NCBI GenBank assembly: GCA_945643635.1
Contig: CALZFC010000013.1
Span: 1,027,001-1,091,000 of the forward strand
DNA length: 64,000 nucleotides
Source of the DNA: Allodiplogaster sudhausi
Lineage: Eukaryota > Nematoda > Chromadorea > Rhabditida > Diplogasteridae
Reading direction: 5' to 3'
In this document: positions 36,169 through 47,689 of the stretch, one piece after another
Layout: each line of letters begins with the position of its first letter
Numbering within the stretch: position 1 is the stretch's first letter
The notes under the pieces: model-generated
What the model was told of the DNA's origin: nothing
Database searches by the model: none
Seen by the model: only the letters and a program-made list of their open reading frames with translations
Made by a program: the position numbers and the translations under genes

Positions 36169-39100
36169 ATGAAAAGTTCAATTGCTTTGCTTTTAAATAT
36201 ACGCTCAATTTCTCAAAAATTAAACATTATCGAATCCATTCTTGCACATTATCAACCGTCTTTTCTTTGCCTCACGGAGACCTGGGCTCGGCCTGACACT
36301 GTTAATGATGCTATGCTCTCTCTTCGCCACTGTTATCAAGTGTTTCGCGCAGATAGAATATGTGATACACGCGGTGGAGGTGTATGCATTCTTGTCCCTA
36401 ATAACTTTCCTTCCGTTCTCCTCTCTTCTCTTAGCTTCTCTATTTTTTGTCAGACGGTTTCTGTTATGATCCATATTAATAGCAGACTGAAGCTTGTTTG
36501 TCATTGTCTTTATCGTAGCCCGCGCTGCGGCCCTGAACATTTCTCTGCCTGTCTTCAGCATCTTTCCTCTCAAATTCAAGATAATAGTGATCTAGTCCAC
36601 TTTGTTGTTGGTGATTTTAACCTACCAGAGATTAGATGGCCCGATAGTCACATTCCTGCCCACATTTCTTCTAATCACCAAGCGCATCTTCTCTGCCAAT
36701 TTTATGCATCAAATAGGTTACTCCAATGCGTAGAACATACGACTAGAAACTCCAACATTCTTGGTCTTGTCTTTTATACGAAACCCGAAGACTGTACGGT
36801 GCACCCACCACCACCTTCCTGTGATCATTCTCTTATTTCATTTTCGTTTGCGACTGCTTCAACTTTTCCGCAAAACTCTAGCTACGTGCCCCAGTTTCGT
36901 AAGGCAAACTTTGATGCCATCTCTGCTTCCCTCGCCTCCATTAATTGGGTATCTTCAATTGGCAACCAAGTAGACTATGATTTTATATACAATACCTTTA
37001 TTACTGAATGCCTCCAATTGATTCATCTCCATGTCCCCTTCAAAAGACAAAAGAGCCCTCTCCTTTCCCCCTCGGATCTTATTTTTGAGTAGAAAAGCAG
37101 CCACCCTCTACAAGCGCATTAAAATCTTATCGGCTATCTTCCTTTCCGCAGAGCCAACTCTAAATTGCGTAGAGCTCTTGACTGCCACAGGCGCAATTTA
37201 GAAAAAAGTGATTATCTCCAGCAACAGCCCCTCTAAACTCTTCCGTTTCGCCAGCGAGCACATTAAAGATATGCCGTCTATCCCCTCTTTAGTAGATAAA
37301 GGACAGTACATTAACGAAAGCAAAGATAAGGCCAGAATATTCGCTGAATATTTTTCTTCGGTCTATATTCAACCAATCTCCCATTCCCCGTCTCCAATCT
37401 CTAAACGGACCTCCTCTATCATTGACTTTGTGCATCAATCCATAGTCTTCCGTGCACTTCGCCGTCTACCATTTACGAACAGTACCTCGCCAGACAACAT
37501 TCCATATGCCTTCTTGAAAGAAACCGCTTCCGTCTCTTGTCTCCCTCTTTCTGTTCTGTTCAACCAGTTTTTTCTTCATGGAAAATGCCCCAATCAATGG
37601 CTTACAGCGATAGTGCGTCCTGTTTATTAGCGAAAAGGTGCTAAGTCGGATCCCGCTAGCTACCGACCTATCAGTCTGATCTCCTCAACGGCAAAAGTTA
37701 TGGAACGCATAATCTGCACACGCATACTAGAGTACCTAAACGAACATAAACTTCTTAGTCCAGCCCAATTCGGATTCCGACCCCGCCATTCCTGCGAGCT
37801 CTCGCTTCTTCAGTCTGTCACCGAATACCACAAGGCATTAGATCAGAAACACTATGTTTCCGTAGCACTAAAAGACTTTTCTAAGGCCTTCGACTCAATT
37901 TCTATTCCTCTTCTTATGATAAAACTACAGAGTTATGGGATCTCAGGTTGTCTCTTAAAGTTTCTCTCTGCTTTCCTCAGCGATAGAACGCAATTTGTGC
38001 GTGTTTCAGACTCTGACTCAGTACCATACAGAGCCGGTAAATGTCGGGCCCAAGGTCTGGGCCGGCTCGGCCCGAACCATTTCCGGGCCCTAGAATTTTG
38101 GGCCCGGCCCGTAGGCCCGTTTGAGCCCGATTTTCAAAAAAATTTGGTTAAAAATTTCCGATGAACTACTAAGTACCTTAAAACTCAGAATTTATATTGT
38201 TCAACATGTTTACATGTTTAGCCATATAAATTCTAAATGTTTGTAATTACAGAAAGTTTGAACAATTATTTTCTACTTGCTACTAACAATACGTTACACA
38301 CAAGCAGAAATGTCGTGGCTTTAATGTGGGTGTTAGCCACTCTATTTTTCTTTCTAATCAGCCGCCGTAGTAAAGTGTCGTTTTTTTGGGGGGGGGGGGA
38401 GAACTGAAGGGACCTCCCCGACCCGGCAACTTGCTCCTGTACCTTTCTTCCCCCACCCATCACAATCTGCCGGGAGGACGGAGCATCTCTGACGTTGACG
38501 CGCAGAGGAAAAAAGCAGTGTGTTCGCCTTAGAGACAGAGAAATAGTACATTTTCGTAGGAGAAAGAAGAATTTCATGCAACGATGATTCATTTTAATGT
38601 ATAATAGTAAATATTATAGAAAAGAAAAATTAATATGTGAGGCATTTCATATGCTACCAGTCGTCCTGACTGGACGACATCGTGTGCTTATCGGGCCCAA
38701 ACGGGCCTGCGGGCCGGGCCGGGCCGGGCCGGGCCGGGCCGGGCCGGGCCGTTACCGGCTCTGGTACCATATCCCACCCCCTCTGGTGTCCCACAAGGAA
38801 GCTGTCTCGGTCCATTACTCTTTCTTCTTTTTATTAACGATCTTCCAGATATCATCCCAGCAGGTTGCTCCATAAGTATGTATGCTGACGACGTTAAGCT
38901 ATCAACTATTAACAATCCCACTTTGCTTCAAACAGCACCTGATTTACTTCATGACTGGGCCGGTGCCAATAGCTTAACTATTTCTACTTCAAAAACTGTG
39001 ATTGTCCGTTTGGGCAATCATCACCCACCAGTCCTGTTTAAGCTAGGCGGGAGTATTCTTCCAGAGTCCGAAATTGTCCGGGATTTAGGCGTATCATATT

Positions 39101-39280
39101 CCGACAAACTTGATTTCGAACACCATATAAAAACAGTCTGCGCACGCGCGTCCACTACAAGCGGATATATACTGGATCATTTAAATCAAAAAACGTTTCG
39201 CTTTATAAACGTCTTTTTACAACGTATGTTAGGCCAATCCTTGAATATTGTTCCACAGTTTGGAATCCAAAATTGATCAG
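36169..39280 (+). pseudogene. CR1/Jockey-like LINE, endonuclease plus reverse transcriptase, broken
   Basis: Endonuclease part (36169-37092): starts LLNIRSISQKLNIIE, with LCLTETWARPDT, RGGGVCI, VGDFNLPEI and a final CDHSLISF histidine motif typical of APE-type endonucleases. RT part (37208-39280): ASYRPISLIS, QFGFRPRHSCE, DFSKAFDSI (catalytic Asp box A), SGVPQGSCLGPLL, MYADDVKLS (catalytic YADD), and YVRPILEYCSTVWNP. Breaks: in-frame stops at 37090 and 37628, a hAT insertion at 38029-38763, and a frameshift near 39190. No 3' UTR or tail is present. Inactive as read; clade assignment is by motif only. Confidence 0.85.
38029..38763. mobile_element. hAT-type non-autonomous element nested in the LINE RT (735 bp)
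   Basis: Ends CAGAGCCGGTAA and TTACCGGCTCTG are the same as the array MITE. It is flanked by the 8-bp duplication gtaccata at 38021-38028 and 38764-38771. Removing the element and one duplication rejoins the RT frame from SDSVPY to the PQG box. The interior is GC-rich near the ends and AT-rich in the middle; no transposase is recognised. It is a longer relative of the 98-134-bp unit MITEs. Confidence 0.9.
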
Positions 39281-40886
39281 ATTATTAATATGGATCATAA
39301 CAGAAACCGTCTGACAAAAAATAGAGAAGCTAAGAGAAGAGAGGAGAACGGAAGGAAAGTTATTAGGGACAAGAATGCATACACCTCCACCGCGTGTATC
39401 ACATATTCTATCTGCGCGAAACACTTGATAACAGTGGCGAAGAGAGAGCATAGCATCATTAACAGTGTCAGGCCGAGCCCAGGTCTCCGTGAGGCAAAGA
39501 AAAGACGGTTGATAATGTGCAAGAATGGATTCGATAATGTTTAATTTTTGAGAAATTGAGCGTATATTTAAAAGCAAAGCAATTGAACTTTTCATTTTGG
39601 ATATGGATGGGGCAAGAGAATGTGACTTGCTAGAAACATGCTGGGGAGAGACCTAGGCCATGCTTATAGAGTGCGATTGAGATGGAACTGACGACTCCCC
39701 GGGCGGGGGGGTGTTGCCCTTGTGGGTCTTTTGCATTACAGCTGATCACACATGATGATAGATGTTGAAGATTTTCGACTTTTTTGTTACCTACATCTTT
39801 AAACTCATAATTTTAAAAAACAAGAATATATACATACATACATATCTGCACACATTCGCATAATTAAAAATTTAAAGAATAGTTGCATTGGCAAACTGCA
39901 TTATCTTTCTGATAACGCTAGAAAAATTTGGGTGCAAAAGATGTTCTTTAAACATTCGAAAATGCACTTATACAAAAAGGAAAAAAAATTGTATCGAAGA
40001 GGTATCGAACTCGCGCCCAAAAATGTTCAGCCAAGCCCACTATCCACTAGGCCACAAGACGTTGTTAGAAAACTTAAAACAGTTTTTAACATCGCTATTT
40101 CATAAGCAGCTAAACTATTATGAAACTTTAAAGGGCTTTAACTTTTTTTGTATATCGATTTAGCTGTTTATTTTTCCATTACGCATCTTTTTATGACCTC
40201 CTTTAACGATCCACCAAAAACTGTCAATTTTGGTTTCCAGGGTTTCTGACCATTCCCTGGTGTGAAAGGTGACTTCATCTACCACGCAATCTCCATTCAG
40301 CACTGTCGCCCTCTTCTCGCCCTAATTACGCCACGCCCACCTCCGAGCCTTCTGTCTTTCCTCATCCGCTTGTACTCTACGCTCACAACGGCTCATCTTC
40401 CAAGAATGATCCTCAAAGTGCACAGAAAAGCAACAGTTTTGGCAACAGTGGATTGAGTGTATGAAAGCCAGCCGCGTTTGACAACAGGAATGACGAATGC
40501 AGAAGAGTTCATCTAGAAGAATCTTGGAGAGCACAAGGAGTGAGATAGAAGGAGAGAGAGAGAGAGTGTGTGTGTGAGAACGAGAGATGGAGAGGGAGAG
40601 GGAGCAAATTATGTAGCTATTTTGTGTGAGGGTACTACGAGACTTCGAATGCGAAAAGCTATAATGGGCCACATTACGGATGGAACAAGAAATGCCTATT
40701 TCTACTGAGGACAAAACGCTGTGCACATGCCATGCCCTGGTATAGCGATCGCTTTATTTTCCGACTAATTTGGCCACAATAAATCTGACGTAAGGCGGAC
40801 GATTTACAGCCACTTCATCTTTTTGAAGTATAAAGTGTTTTTTTTTAATTCCCAGTTTACTTTAGCTAACAATCACATTGTGAGTA

Positions 40887-41327
40887 CCGTATTTTCTCTA
40901 TTAGTACCCCCGAAGGTTCTTTTTTTCAATACCCTTGCGAGAGGGGGCACTATTAGAGGGAGGGGTTCTACTGGAGGGAGGGGTACTATTTTTCAATGTG
41001 AGACACTAAAAATTTGTTAACAACATTTCTTCTCAAAAAAAAGAAGAATCATAGGTTGAATTCATAGGAATCATCACTGGAATATCCGTTTTACCACATA
41101 TTTTGAATGAATTTGCAATCGGTTCATTCTAGAGAGCATCCCATGCCTCCAGGATCCATTCGAAGTACGTCTCGAGCTGAGATATTAGGCTGTTAGACGG
41201 GAGGGGGGGGGCACTATTGGAGGGGGGGGGGGAGTTCTACAAGAGGGAGGGGTTCTATTTTTCAATGGCTTTGGTTCTATTAGAGGGGGGGTTCTAATAA
41301 AGGGGGGTACTAATAGAGAAAATACGG
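40887..41327. mobile_element. Tc1/mariner-type MITE with TA target duplication (441 bp)
   Basis: Inverted ends CCGTATTTTCTCTATTAGTA and TACTAATAGAGAAAATACGG, flanked by TA (40885-40886 and 41328-41329). The equivalent site in the other units reads attgtgagtatattcatt (about 2150 in unit 1), an intact empty site with a single TA. The interior has G-rich and C-rich runs alternating with CTATTAG-like motifs. No ORF. Related pieces lie at 45920-45948 and 50978-51098. Confidence 0.85.
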
Positions 41328-41555
41328 TATATTCATTAAATGATAAATGGAAGCTAAATAAATGTGAGCTGCATATCTAAAATGTGTAAAATTAATACGA
41401 TAATGAACGTACTTCTTTGCCACCCGTGAATATTTTAATCATTATTCAAATTTTGGTTCTTAATTCTATTCGTTCGACTTTTCTAATCGAGTAAAAAATG
41501 ACAGACTCATGTGTGCTATGTACATTTTGTTGTTAGAAAAATAAATTAAATCTAT

Positions 41556-41588
41556 TGAGTGTCGGTGGCATATTCTGGAGTTGCAACT
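41556..41588 (-). pseudogene. Degenerate terminal exon of the GHDDVIKKD gene, unit 5
   Basis: After an acceptor ccacttgaag the frame reads VATPEYATDTQ and stops. This corresponds to the VAPAEGHDDVI exon of other units with an internal deletion, so this copy has lost the motif. Confidence 0.5.
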
Positions 41589-41818
41589 TCAAGTGGAATT
41601 GTGAAGGCGTGGAGAGGGACGGAGGCGAAGCCGACGAAGTCATGCGAGAGAAGAGAGGAAAGGATGGTGAGGGAGAGAATGCGAAAAGCCTAGGTGAGGT
41701 AACAAGAGAATATTTCCACATTCATCAGTAATGCGTGGTCGCTTCTCGCCTTTCTGTGCCCTCTCTCCTCCTCTGCTCCGCCTTCCGTGTCTGCGTCTCT
41801 TTGTAAGCACTGCGTTCT

Positions 41819-42360
41819 TTGTTCAGCGGTGAAACTGCTCTGCCTGCCAGTTATCGAGCTCTCGTTGACTGGCGCGAAATTCACTTTATTAATTTAACAA
41901 AAAAAAATTGCGATTTGTTTAAATTAAACCCGCCGTATAGAACGACTCTAACGCGGCGTCGAATTCTTCATTTCTTAAAAAAATCCGCGGGCTTCAACTT
42001 CTCGAAGCGGGAATATCAACTGTTTTCAATTCTGAAGATATCAAACGAAAGTAAAAGCGTTTTTTTTCTCGGAAAAGTGCAGTGCGAATTATTTCGTGCA
42101 ATTTCAAGCCCACGTATGATTATATATGTAAATGATTATTGAAAGACAAATACACGGAACCTTCGTTCAGATTTGAAGTTAATTGCTATATTGCGAAGAT
42201 CGAAACGGTGGGTTCGTACTCGATTCCTGCGCCTCTTCACATCGTGAAGGCGAGGGTGTGAGGAAATAAATTCTTAAGCAATTTTCTCTTCCTTCCGATT
42301 TAGGCTGACGACGGATTCGTCTACTTTTTGGCTGATTCGTCACGCTTTGTAAGCGACTAA
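41819..42360 (+). CDS. Orphan 153-aa gene beside the array
   Basis: Exons 41819-42113, 42146-42255 and 42304-42360 join in phase (1 then 0) to 462 nt. The product starts MFSGETALPASYRALVDWRE and ends FVYFLADSSRFVSD. Introns are 32 and 47 bp, with GT-AG ends (cac|gtatga, agg|gtgtga). The last two exons read ETVGSYSIPAPLHIVKAR and ADDGFVYFLAD, with balanced composition and good codon use. The start is the first ATG of the open frame and may be too far upstream. I recognise no domain. Its neighbour on the right is the 3' end of the minus-strand chemoreceptor. Confidence 0.4.
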
Positions 42361-42808
42361 CAAAGTTATGGCTACTGTGTTAATACGTATTTTATGAAAG
42401 GTGAAAGATTTCAAAATACCATGGAATGAATTCTCAAAACAAATAGATTATTACACAGTGATATGCTGGTTAAAGATGTGTCTTATTATTATTACTATTA
42501 TTATTTTAAGCGTAATTATGACGAACATTAGACAGCAAAATGTTCATTCCATATTCCAAAAAAATTGCAGGATTTATCTTTTTAAAAAATTCTCATCAAA
42601 AATTCACCTAAAGTATGTGCTTATAAAAAATAAGACGTTTGATAAAACTCATTCGGATAGAATGCTTAATTGTATGAAGCAAGCGTGGGATTACTGTTTA
42701 CTGTCGATGTTATGCGGGAGTATTACGTTGCGAGAACACTCGTCGTCTTTACGACTCCGCCAGAACGCCAATGGAGAATTAATGAAATCGCACGGCGATA
42801 TTCTCCGC

Positions 42809-44514
42809 TTAAGAAATAAATGGATTATTTTTGAGCATTTTCGACGTGCTAAGTAAGCTGATTTTCTTGCAACTTTCCGTTAAAAGCGGATATTAATATT
42901 ACAATTGAAATACAATGAGCGTTAAGTAATTAACTATACCTCGTCGCGTACAGAATGACAACGTTCAGGGTCTGCGAGATGTTGACAAAGATACCAATTA
43001 CGAGGCTGTGTGCGAATGAGAAGGAAGCGAAGGGGAACAAGAAGGAGATGAAAGAGATGGCGAAAGTCATGGTTGAGCCGCCCACCGTCACAAAAGTTAT
43101 CATAAGCATTGAGAAGAAGAGTCGACGAAGCACGAAAGAGTCGCCTTTGAGAAAATTTGGATAAATACAATTGCAGTTAAAAACTTTTATTTTTCAATTA
43201 TATGCAAATCCAACGTAGCGCACGCGCTTTAGAAAGAAGATTTTTTTATTGACCTTTCCTTCATTTATTTTGTGATGCCCCATTGAAATCTTAATTTCAT
43301 GTACTATAAATAAATTAATGAAAAATGACTGACGAAACAAATAAAGTATGAAACCTATTTTCTTGAGCTTCCACCAAATGATTCCATAGATGGATAGTGA
43401 TGAAATATTGAAGACAGTCGTGCTAACAACCCAAGTGGTGATGGCTGAGCCGTGAAACAACTCTGGTAACCAGCAGACGATCTCACTAAATTCCAACAGT
43501 CATATGAACAAATGCAATTATAACACGTTAGCAAAATGTATGCCATCTTCTTATTAAAAAGAATTCTTTTCTCTTGAATTATTTAAATATGTATATCCGT
43601 GAGAAAGCAAAATCAAGCAAAATAAAATTCGAAGAGAGAATTATTGTCCGACAAACTTGTCTCCAATGTGGGCAATAAGAAGCGTCATCTCGCAGCAAAT
43701 GTACACAAAAACAGGAATCATATGAGCGATGATGTAGAGGAGGCTATTCTTGGTATGATAGCTAAATAAATAATAAACATGTCAAATTAATATAATAAAT
43801 CATCAAAAAAATAAGGGCTCGCATAATGTGAGGTTTATAGATACATAATAGTATTGAACTGAGAAATGAGAGGTACAAATTAATATAGCAGCACGCGATT
43901 AGCCGATCTATTGCGATCGAACACATCATTGGAGAGCCGCCGAGAATGCCAAATATTGGTATGATCTTAAATATTTAATAATTTGTTACACCAAAAATTA
44001 TTTTATACTACCACACGTGCATGATATAACTGATGAAGAATATTTATTTAATATTATTTTTTTTATGAACTTTTTACCTCAAATGCGAGGCAGAACATTG
44101 GCTGATAAAGGCGGGCATCGAAGAAGAAGAAGTTGACTATCATGAAGAAGTGGCCACTCATATGGGTAGCATCAAACACGGAGCATATGGCGAGAAGATA
44201 GCTGCAGGAGCAGCGATTTCTATAATGTTGAAGAAACTTCCTTTTTTTAACATTTTAACTCGCTCCTGAAGCTAGAGAGATATATGAGGTTGTTTTTTTC
44301 TCTGATTTTAATATATGAGGTTGTTTTTTTCTCTGATTTTAATGTCTAAACACATCAACTAATTCACAACGTATGTGTAAGCAACTTAAATAAGACAAGA
44401 AGATCGTTACTTGAGTCGAAATGTCGCAGCCACAATGAGAAGACTTCCACTGATGCCGAAGACCGAAATGAAAATGTAAAATACAATGAGAGAAGTGTCG
44501 AGAGCTTTCGCCAT
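42809..44514 (-). CDS. Srsx-like 7TM chemoreceptor
   Basis: Nematode seven-transmembrane receptor, probably chemosensory. Exon 1 (44514-44411) encodes TM1 (SVFGISGSLLIVAATFRLK). Exon 2 (44219-44078) gives CSYLLAICSVFDATHMSG. Exon 3 from 43965 gives FGILGGSPMMCSIAIDRLIA, the Srsx-type IDRLIA motif at the end of TM3. Exon 4 (to about 43658) carries TM4 (LLYIIAHMIPVFVYICCEMT). The next exon joins as GDNEIVCWLPELFHG and TM5. Then come TM6-TM7 (about 43140-42955) and a short tail to a stop at 42809. A possible lost acceptor near 43850 (compared with the inverted copy) leaves function uncertain. Family call is by motif, not by search. Confidence 0.65.
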
Positions 44515-45110
44515 ATGAGATAGACTTCTGGAATATTTATTAGGAAATAAACTGCATTGCAAATAATAATGTCTTTTAAAAATAAAATCATATTTCGAAC
44601 AAGTAATTTAATAGAACGAGCCGTCGTTTTCAATGTTGAAAGTAAGTGGCGTCTGATAGAAGTGATAATCGGCATAGCAACAAAGACACATAGTATGTAG
44701 TTGGTACACTCATCGTCAGCTGAAAGCGGTAACTGATGTGCAGATAAACATACAATTAGAATTGCAAAAGGTCGCGTGCAGACTAAACTAGAAGCGCTTC
44801 TGAGCGGCAATTTGTGCTTCTGGCATTTATTTGCTCATTGTCAGCAGCCGACGATAATGTTATAATTCGACGCATGTCGAGCGATATGGGAATAGGAAGC
44901 AAGATTGAAGGAAGTAGTATGAAGAAAAACTCACAACTGAATGAGCTCGTTAAAAAATTCAAATTTGAAACGCACGTATATCTAACATACCTATTTGAAG
45001 TTCTTTCATTATCTCACTTTTCTCTGACGTCTGTGTCTCTCATCTTATTCACATTCGTTGTTCAACAATTCAAAATATATGTACCAATCATTTAGTAAGG
45101 CCTGTATACT
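43640..45110. repeat. Left arm of ~1.5-kb chemoreceptor inverted duplication
   Basis: This arm, containing the 5' half and upstream flank of the Srsx gene, is repeated in reverse at 46185-47640. The spacer is about 1.07 kb. Arms differ by many substitutions and indels, so the duplication is not recent. Confidence 0.85.
44281..44343. repeat. 31-bp direct duplication in intron
   Basis: Two exact tandem copies of a 31-bp unit starting tatatgaggttgttttttt, within the first intron of the Srsx-like gene. Confidence 0.85.
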
Positions 45111-45255
45111 GATGCATTATAGCCGGATGTTTTCAGAAAGTAGCTCACCTCTGAAACACACGCGAAAGCATTCAAAATTGTTAAGATAAACAATCAGAAA
45201 TATAGAAAATAATACATGATAAATCATGTCTAAAGTTTGAAGCATGTTCGGAAGA

Positions 45256-45340
45256 CTTGTACTTGAGTCGAAATGTCGCAGCCACAATAAGAAGACTTTC
45301 GCTGATGCCGATGACCGAAATGAAAAAGTAAAATTCTGTG
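45256..45340 (-). pseudogene. Isolated partial copy of Srsx exon 1
   Basis: Inside the spacer of the inverted duplication, a third, diverged copy of the TM1-coding exon (complement of cttgagtcgaaatgtcgcag onward). It has no ATG or further exons. Confidence 0.6.
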
Positions 45341-45919
45341 TTTCAATCGTTAGAATGCAGACAACATTAGCGTTGTCGTCACAGGGCAACAACTAGAGCT
45401 CATTTGATTCGAACAAACCTCAGCAAATGTTTGGTCGGCCAGGGTATTCGAACCATGAACTTGCAAACTGGAACTAAATCACGAAATCCACTAGGAAACG
45501 CGGCCACTTGGGAAGAGCCTGGATAGATGGATAGAGCTGGATACAATCTTTGGCGGCGACGCTTTTTTTTTGGAGGGGGGTGGGAGGGAGGGGGGCTAGG
45601 CAGGCAGCGAGCGTCGACATCTCTCGTTTTTCGTGCTTGTGACCACCTCAGTAGTACTATCTCCTTCCATCCCTCTCTCTCCCTACGTCTCTCATGTTCT
45701 GTCAGTATATTTAGGCTTGCCAAAATCTCTCTCTCTCTCTCATTCCCTCACTCTGCGCTTCTCACAATCTCTCTCATTCTCTCACTCTCCGTCACTTTAG
45801 GTTCTTTACAATCACTCTCTCTCTCTCTCTCTGATTAAGTCAGTGATAAAAAAATCATGAGAGTTTCGCAATGAAGCAAAACAAAAAAAAGCAAAACGTT
45901 AATTTTTAGCTGACGAGTT

Positions 45920-45948
45920 TACCGTATTTTCTCTATTACTACTCCCGG
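45920..45948. mobile_element. Single end of the Tc1/mariner-type MITE
   Basis: Matches the left end taccgtattttctctatta of the 40887 element for about 20 bases, then diverges. No right end found nearby. Confidence 0.5.
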
Positions 45949-46184
45949 ATGAGTAGAGAACATTCAGAGATTATAATTCCGTTTAAACATTTCATCGAGC
46001 CGTAATCGAAGAAAGATTGCAAAATTCGGGGGGCTCTCATTGTCAGTTTTGACTCGACCGCCATAGGATCCTCCAAGAGGAAGATGGGAAGAAGAGTGAC
46101 AGATAGAACGAGAGAGGGAAAAAGACACACAGAGAGAAAGAGACAGAGAGACGGAGAGAAAACAAAAGAATGGACATCACATCA

Positions 46185-47640
46185 GTATACAGGATTGGTG
46201 AATGGATATTTTGAATTGTTCAAAATTGAACAACTAATGTGAATAAGATGAGAGACACAGACGTCAGAGAAAAAATGAAAGAACTTCAAATATGTTAGAT
46301 ACATACACATGCGTTTCAAATTTGAATTTTTAACGAGATCATTCAGTTGTGTGTTTTTCTTCATCCTCCATCATTCAACCATGCTTCCTATTCCCATATC
46401 GCTCGACATGTATCGAATTATAACATTATTGTCGGCTACCGATCAAATAAATGCCAGAAGCACAAATTGCGGCTCAGAAGCGCTTATAGTTTAGTCTGCA
46501 CGTGACGTTTTTCAATTTTCTAATTGTATGTTATATTTTCTAATCATTAATTACCGCGTTGCGCTGACGATGGTGTACCAACTACATATGTATGTGTCTT
46601 TGTTGCTATAACTTCCATCAGACGCCACTTACTTTTAACATTGAAAACGTTCTATTAAATTACTTGTTTGAAATATGATTTTCTTTTTAAAAGACATTAT
46701 AATTTTTTTTTATAAATAAGTATTCCAGAAGTCTATCCCATATGGCGAAAGCTCTCGACACTTCTCTCATAGTATTTTACATTTTCATTTCGGTTTTAGG
46801 TATCAGTGGAAGCCTTCTCATTGTGGCTGCGACATTTCGACTCAAGTAACGATCTGCTAGACTTATTTAAATTGCGTGTACGTTATGAATTAGTTGATGT
46901 GTTTAGACATAAAATCAGAGAAAAAGAGCCTCATTTCGTTGTCCAGCTTTAAGAGCGAGCCAAAGTTAAAAAAAAAAAGTAAGTAATTCAACATTCTTGA
47001 AATCGCTGCTCCAACAGCTATCTCCTCGCCATATGCTCCGTGTTTGACGCTACCCATATGAGTGGCCATGTTCTTCTTCGATGCCCGTCTTTATCACCCA
47101 ATGTTCGGCATCGCCTTTGAGGCAAAACATACATAAAAAATAATATTAAATAAATATTCTTCATCTGTTATATCATGCAAATGTGGCCGTATAAAATTAT
47201 TTTTGGTGTAACAGATTATTAAATATTTGAGATCATACCATTATTTGGCATTCTCGGCGGCTCTCCAATGATGTGTTCGATCGCGATAGAACGGCTAATC
47301 GCATGCTGCTGTATTAATTTGTACTCAAATTAATTTAATTTGTACAACATTAGCAAGCTAATTTTCTTACATTTTTCACTTCATTACTATAGGTATCCAT
47401 AAACCTCCCATTATGCGAGCCTTAATTTCACCAAGGTAGACACCCTTTATTTTGATGATATGTTTCATTAATTTGAAATTTGTATTACTTTTGTAGGTTA
47501 TCATTCCAAGAATGGACTCCTCTACATGATCGCTCACATGATTCCGGTTTTTGTGTGCATTTGCTCTGAGATGACGCTTCTTATTGCGCACATTGGAGAC
47601 AAGTTTGTCGGACTAAAATTCTTTCTTCAAAATTTATTTT
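46185..47640 (+). pseudogene. Inverted, truncated Srsx chemoreceptor copy
   Basis: Plus-strand counterpart of 44514-43640. Exon 1 (ATG at 46742) is intact through TM1. Exon 2 has a deletion (sequence jumps from HMSG to FFFDA) and its donor is changed to GC. Exon 3 (IDRLIA region) has one substitution. Exon 4 (about 47500-47615) is open. Everything after TM4 is replaced at about 47690 by cellulase sequence. It retains an intron acceptor that the left copy has lost. Confidence 0.75.
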
Positions 47641-47689
47641 GCTTTATTTTGAGTTCTCACGGATATATTTATATAATGCAAAAGAAAAG

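Larger units (their letters stand above)
35506..40260. mobile_element. Composite element: LINE core between ~975-bp inverted arms
   Basis: The left arm (35506-36480) and right arm (39284-40260) are near-perfect inverted repeats. Tips read CCAGGGAATGGTCAG and CTGACCATTCCCTGG. The insertion splits unit 5: left flank cccagctga and right flank tgtgaaaggtgac rejoin the uninterrupted cccagctgagaaaggtgac of other units, with one base different. A 3-bp TGA duplication with one mutation is possible but unproven. Each arm includes the upstream region and first ~104 codons of the LINE endonuclease ORF. The LINE 3' end is missing where the right arm begins. Confidence 0.85.
40261..41830. repeat. Diverged distal remainder of array unit 5
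   Basis: Resumes homology to 1549-2560 of unit 1 directly after the composite element: the gtgacttcatctaccacgca block, the ctgaggacaaaacgctgtgc block, and the 3' region of the GHDDVIKKD gene. Divergence and indels are much greater than between units 1-4. Homology fades around 41700-41830, taken as the right edge of the array. Confidence 0.8.

Noticed and set aside
38266..38921. Frames inside the 735-bp hAT insertion as possible transposase
   Set aside because: No hAT transposase motifs; element too short to be autonomous.
42401..42856. 151-codon plus-strand frame
   Set aside because: Overlaps the chemoreceptor's last exon on the other strand, AT-rich and without domain; the spliced receptor fits better.
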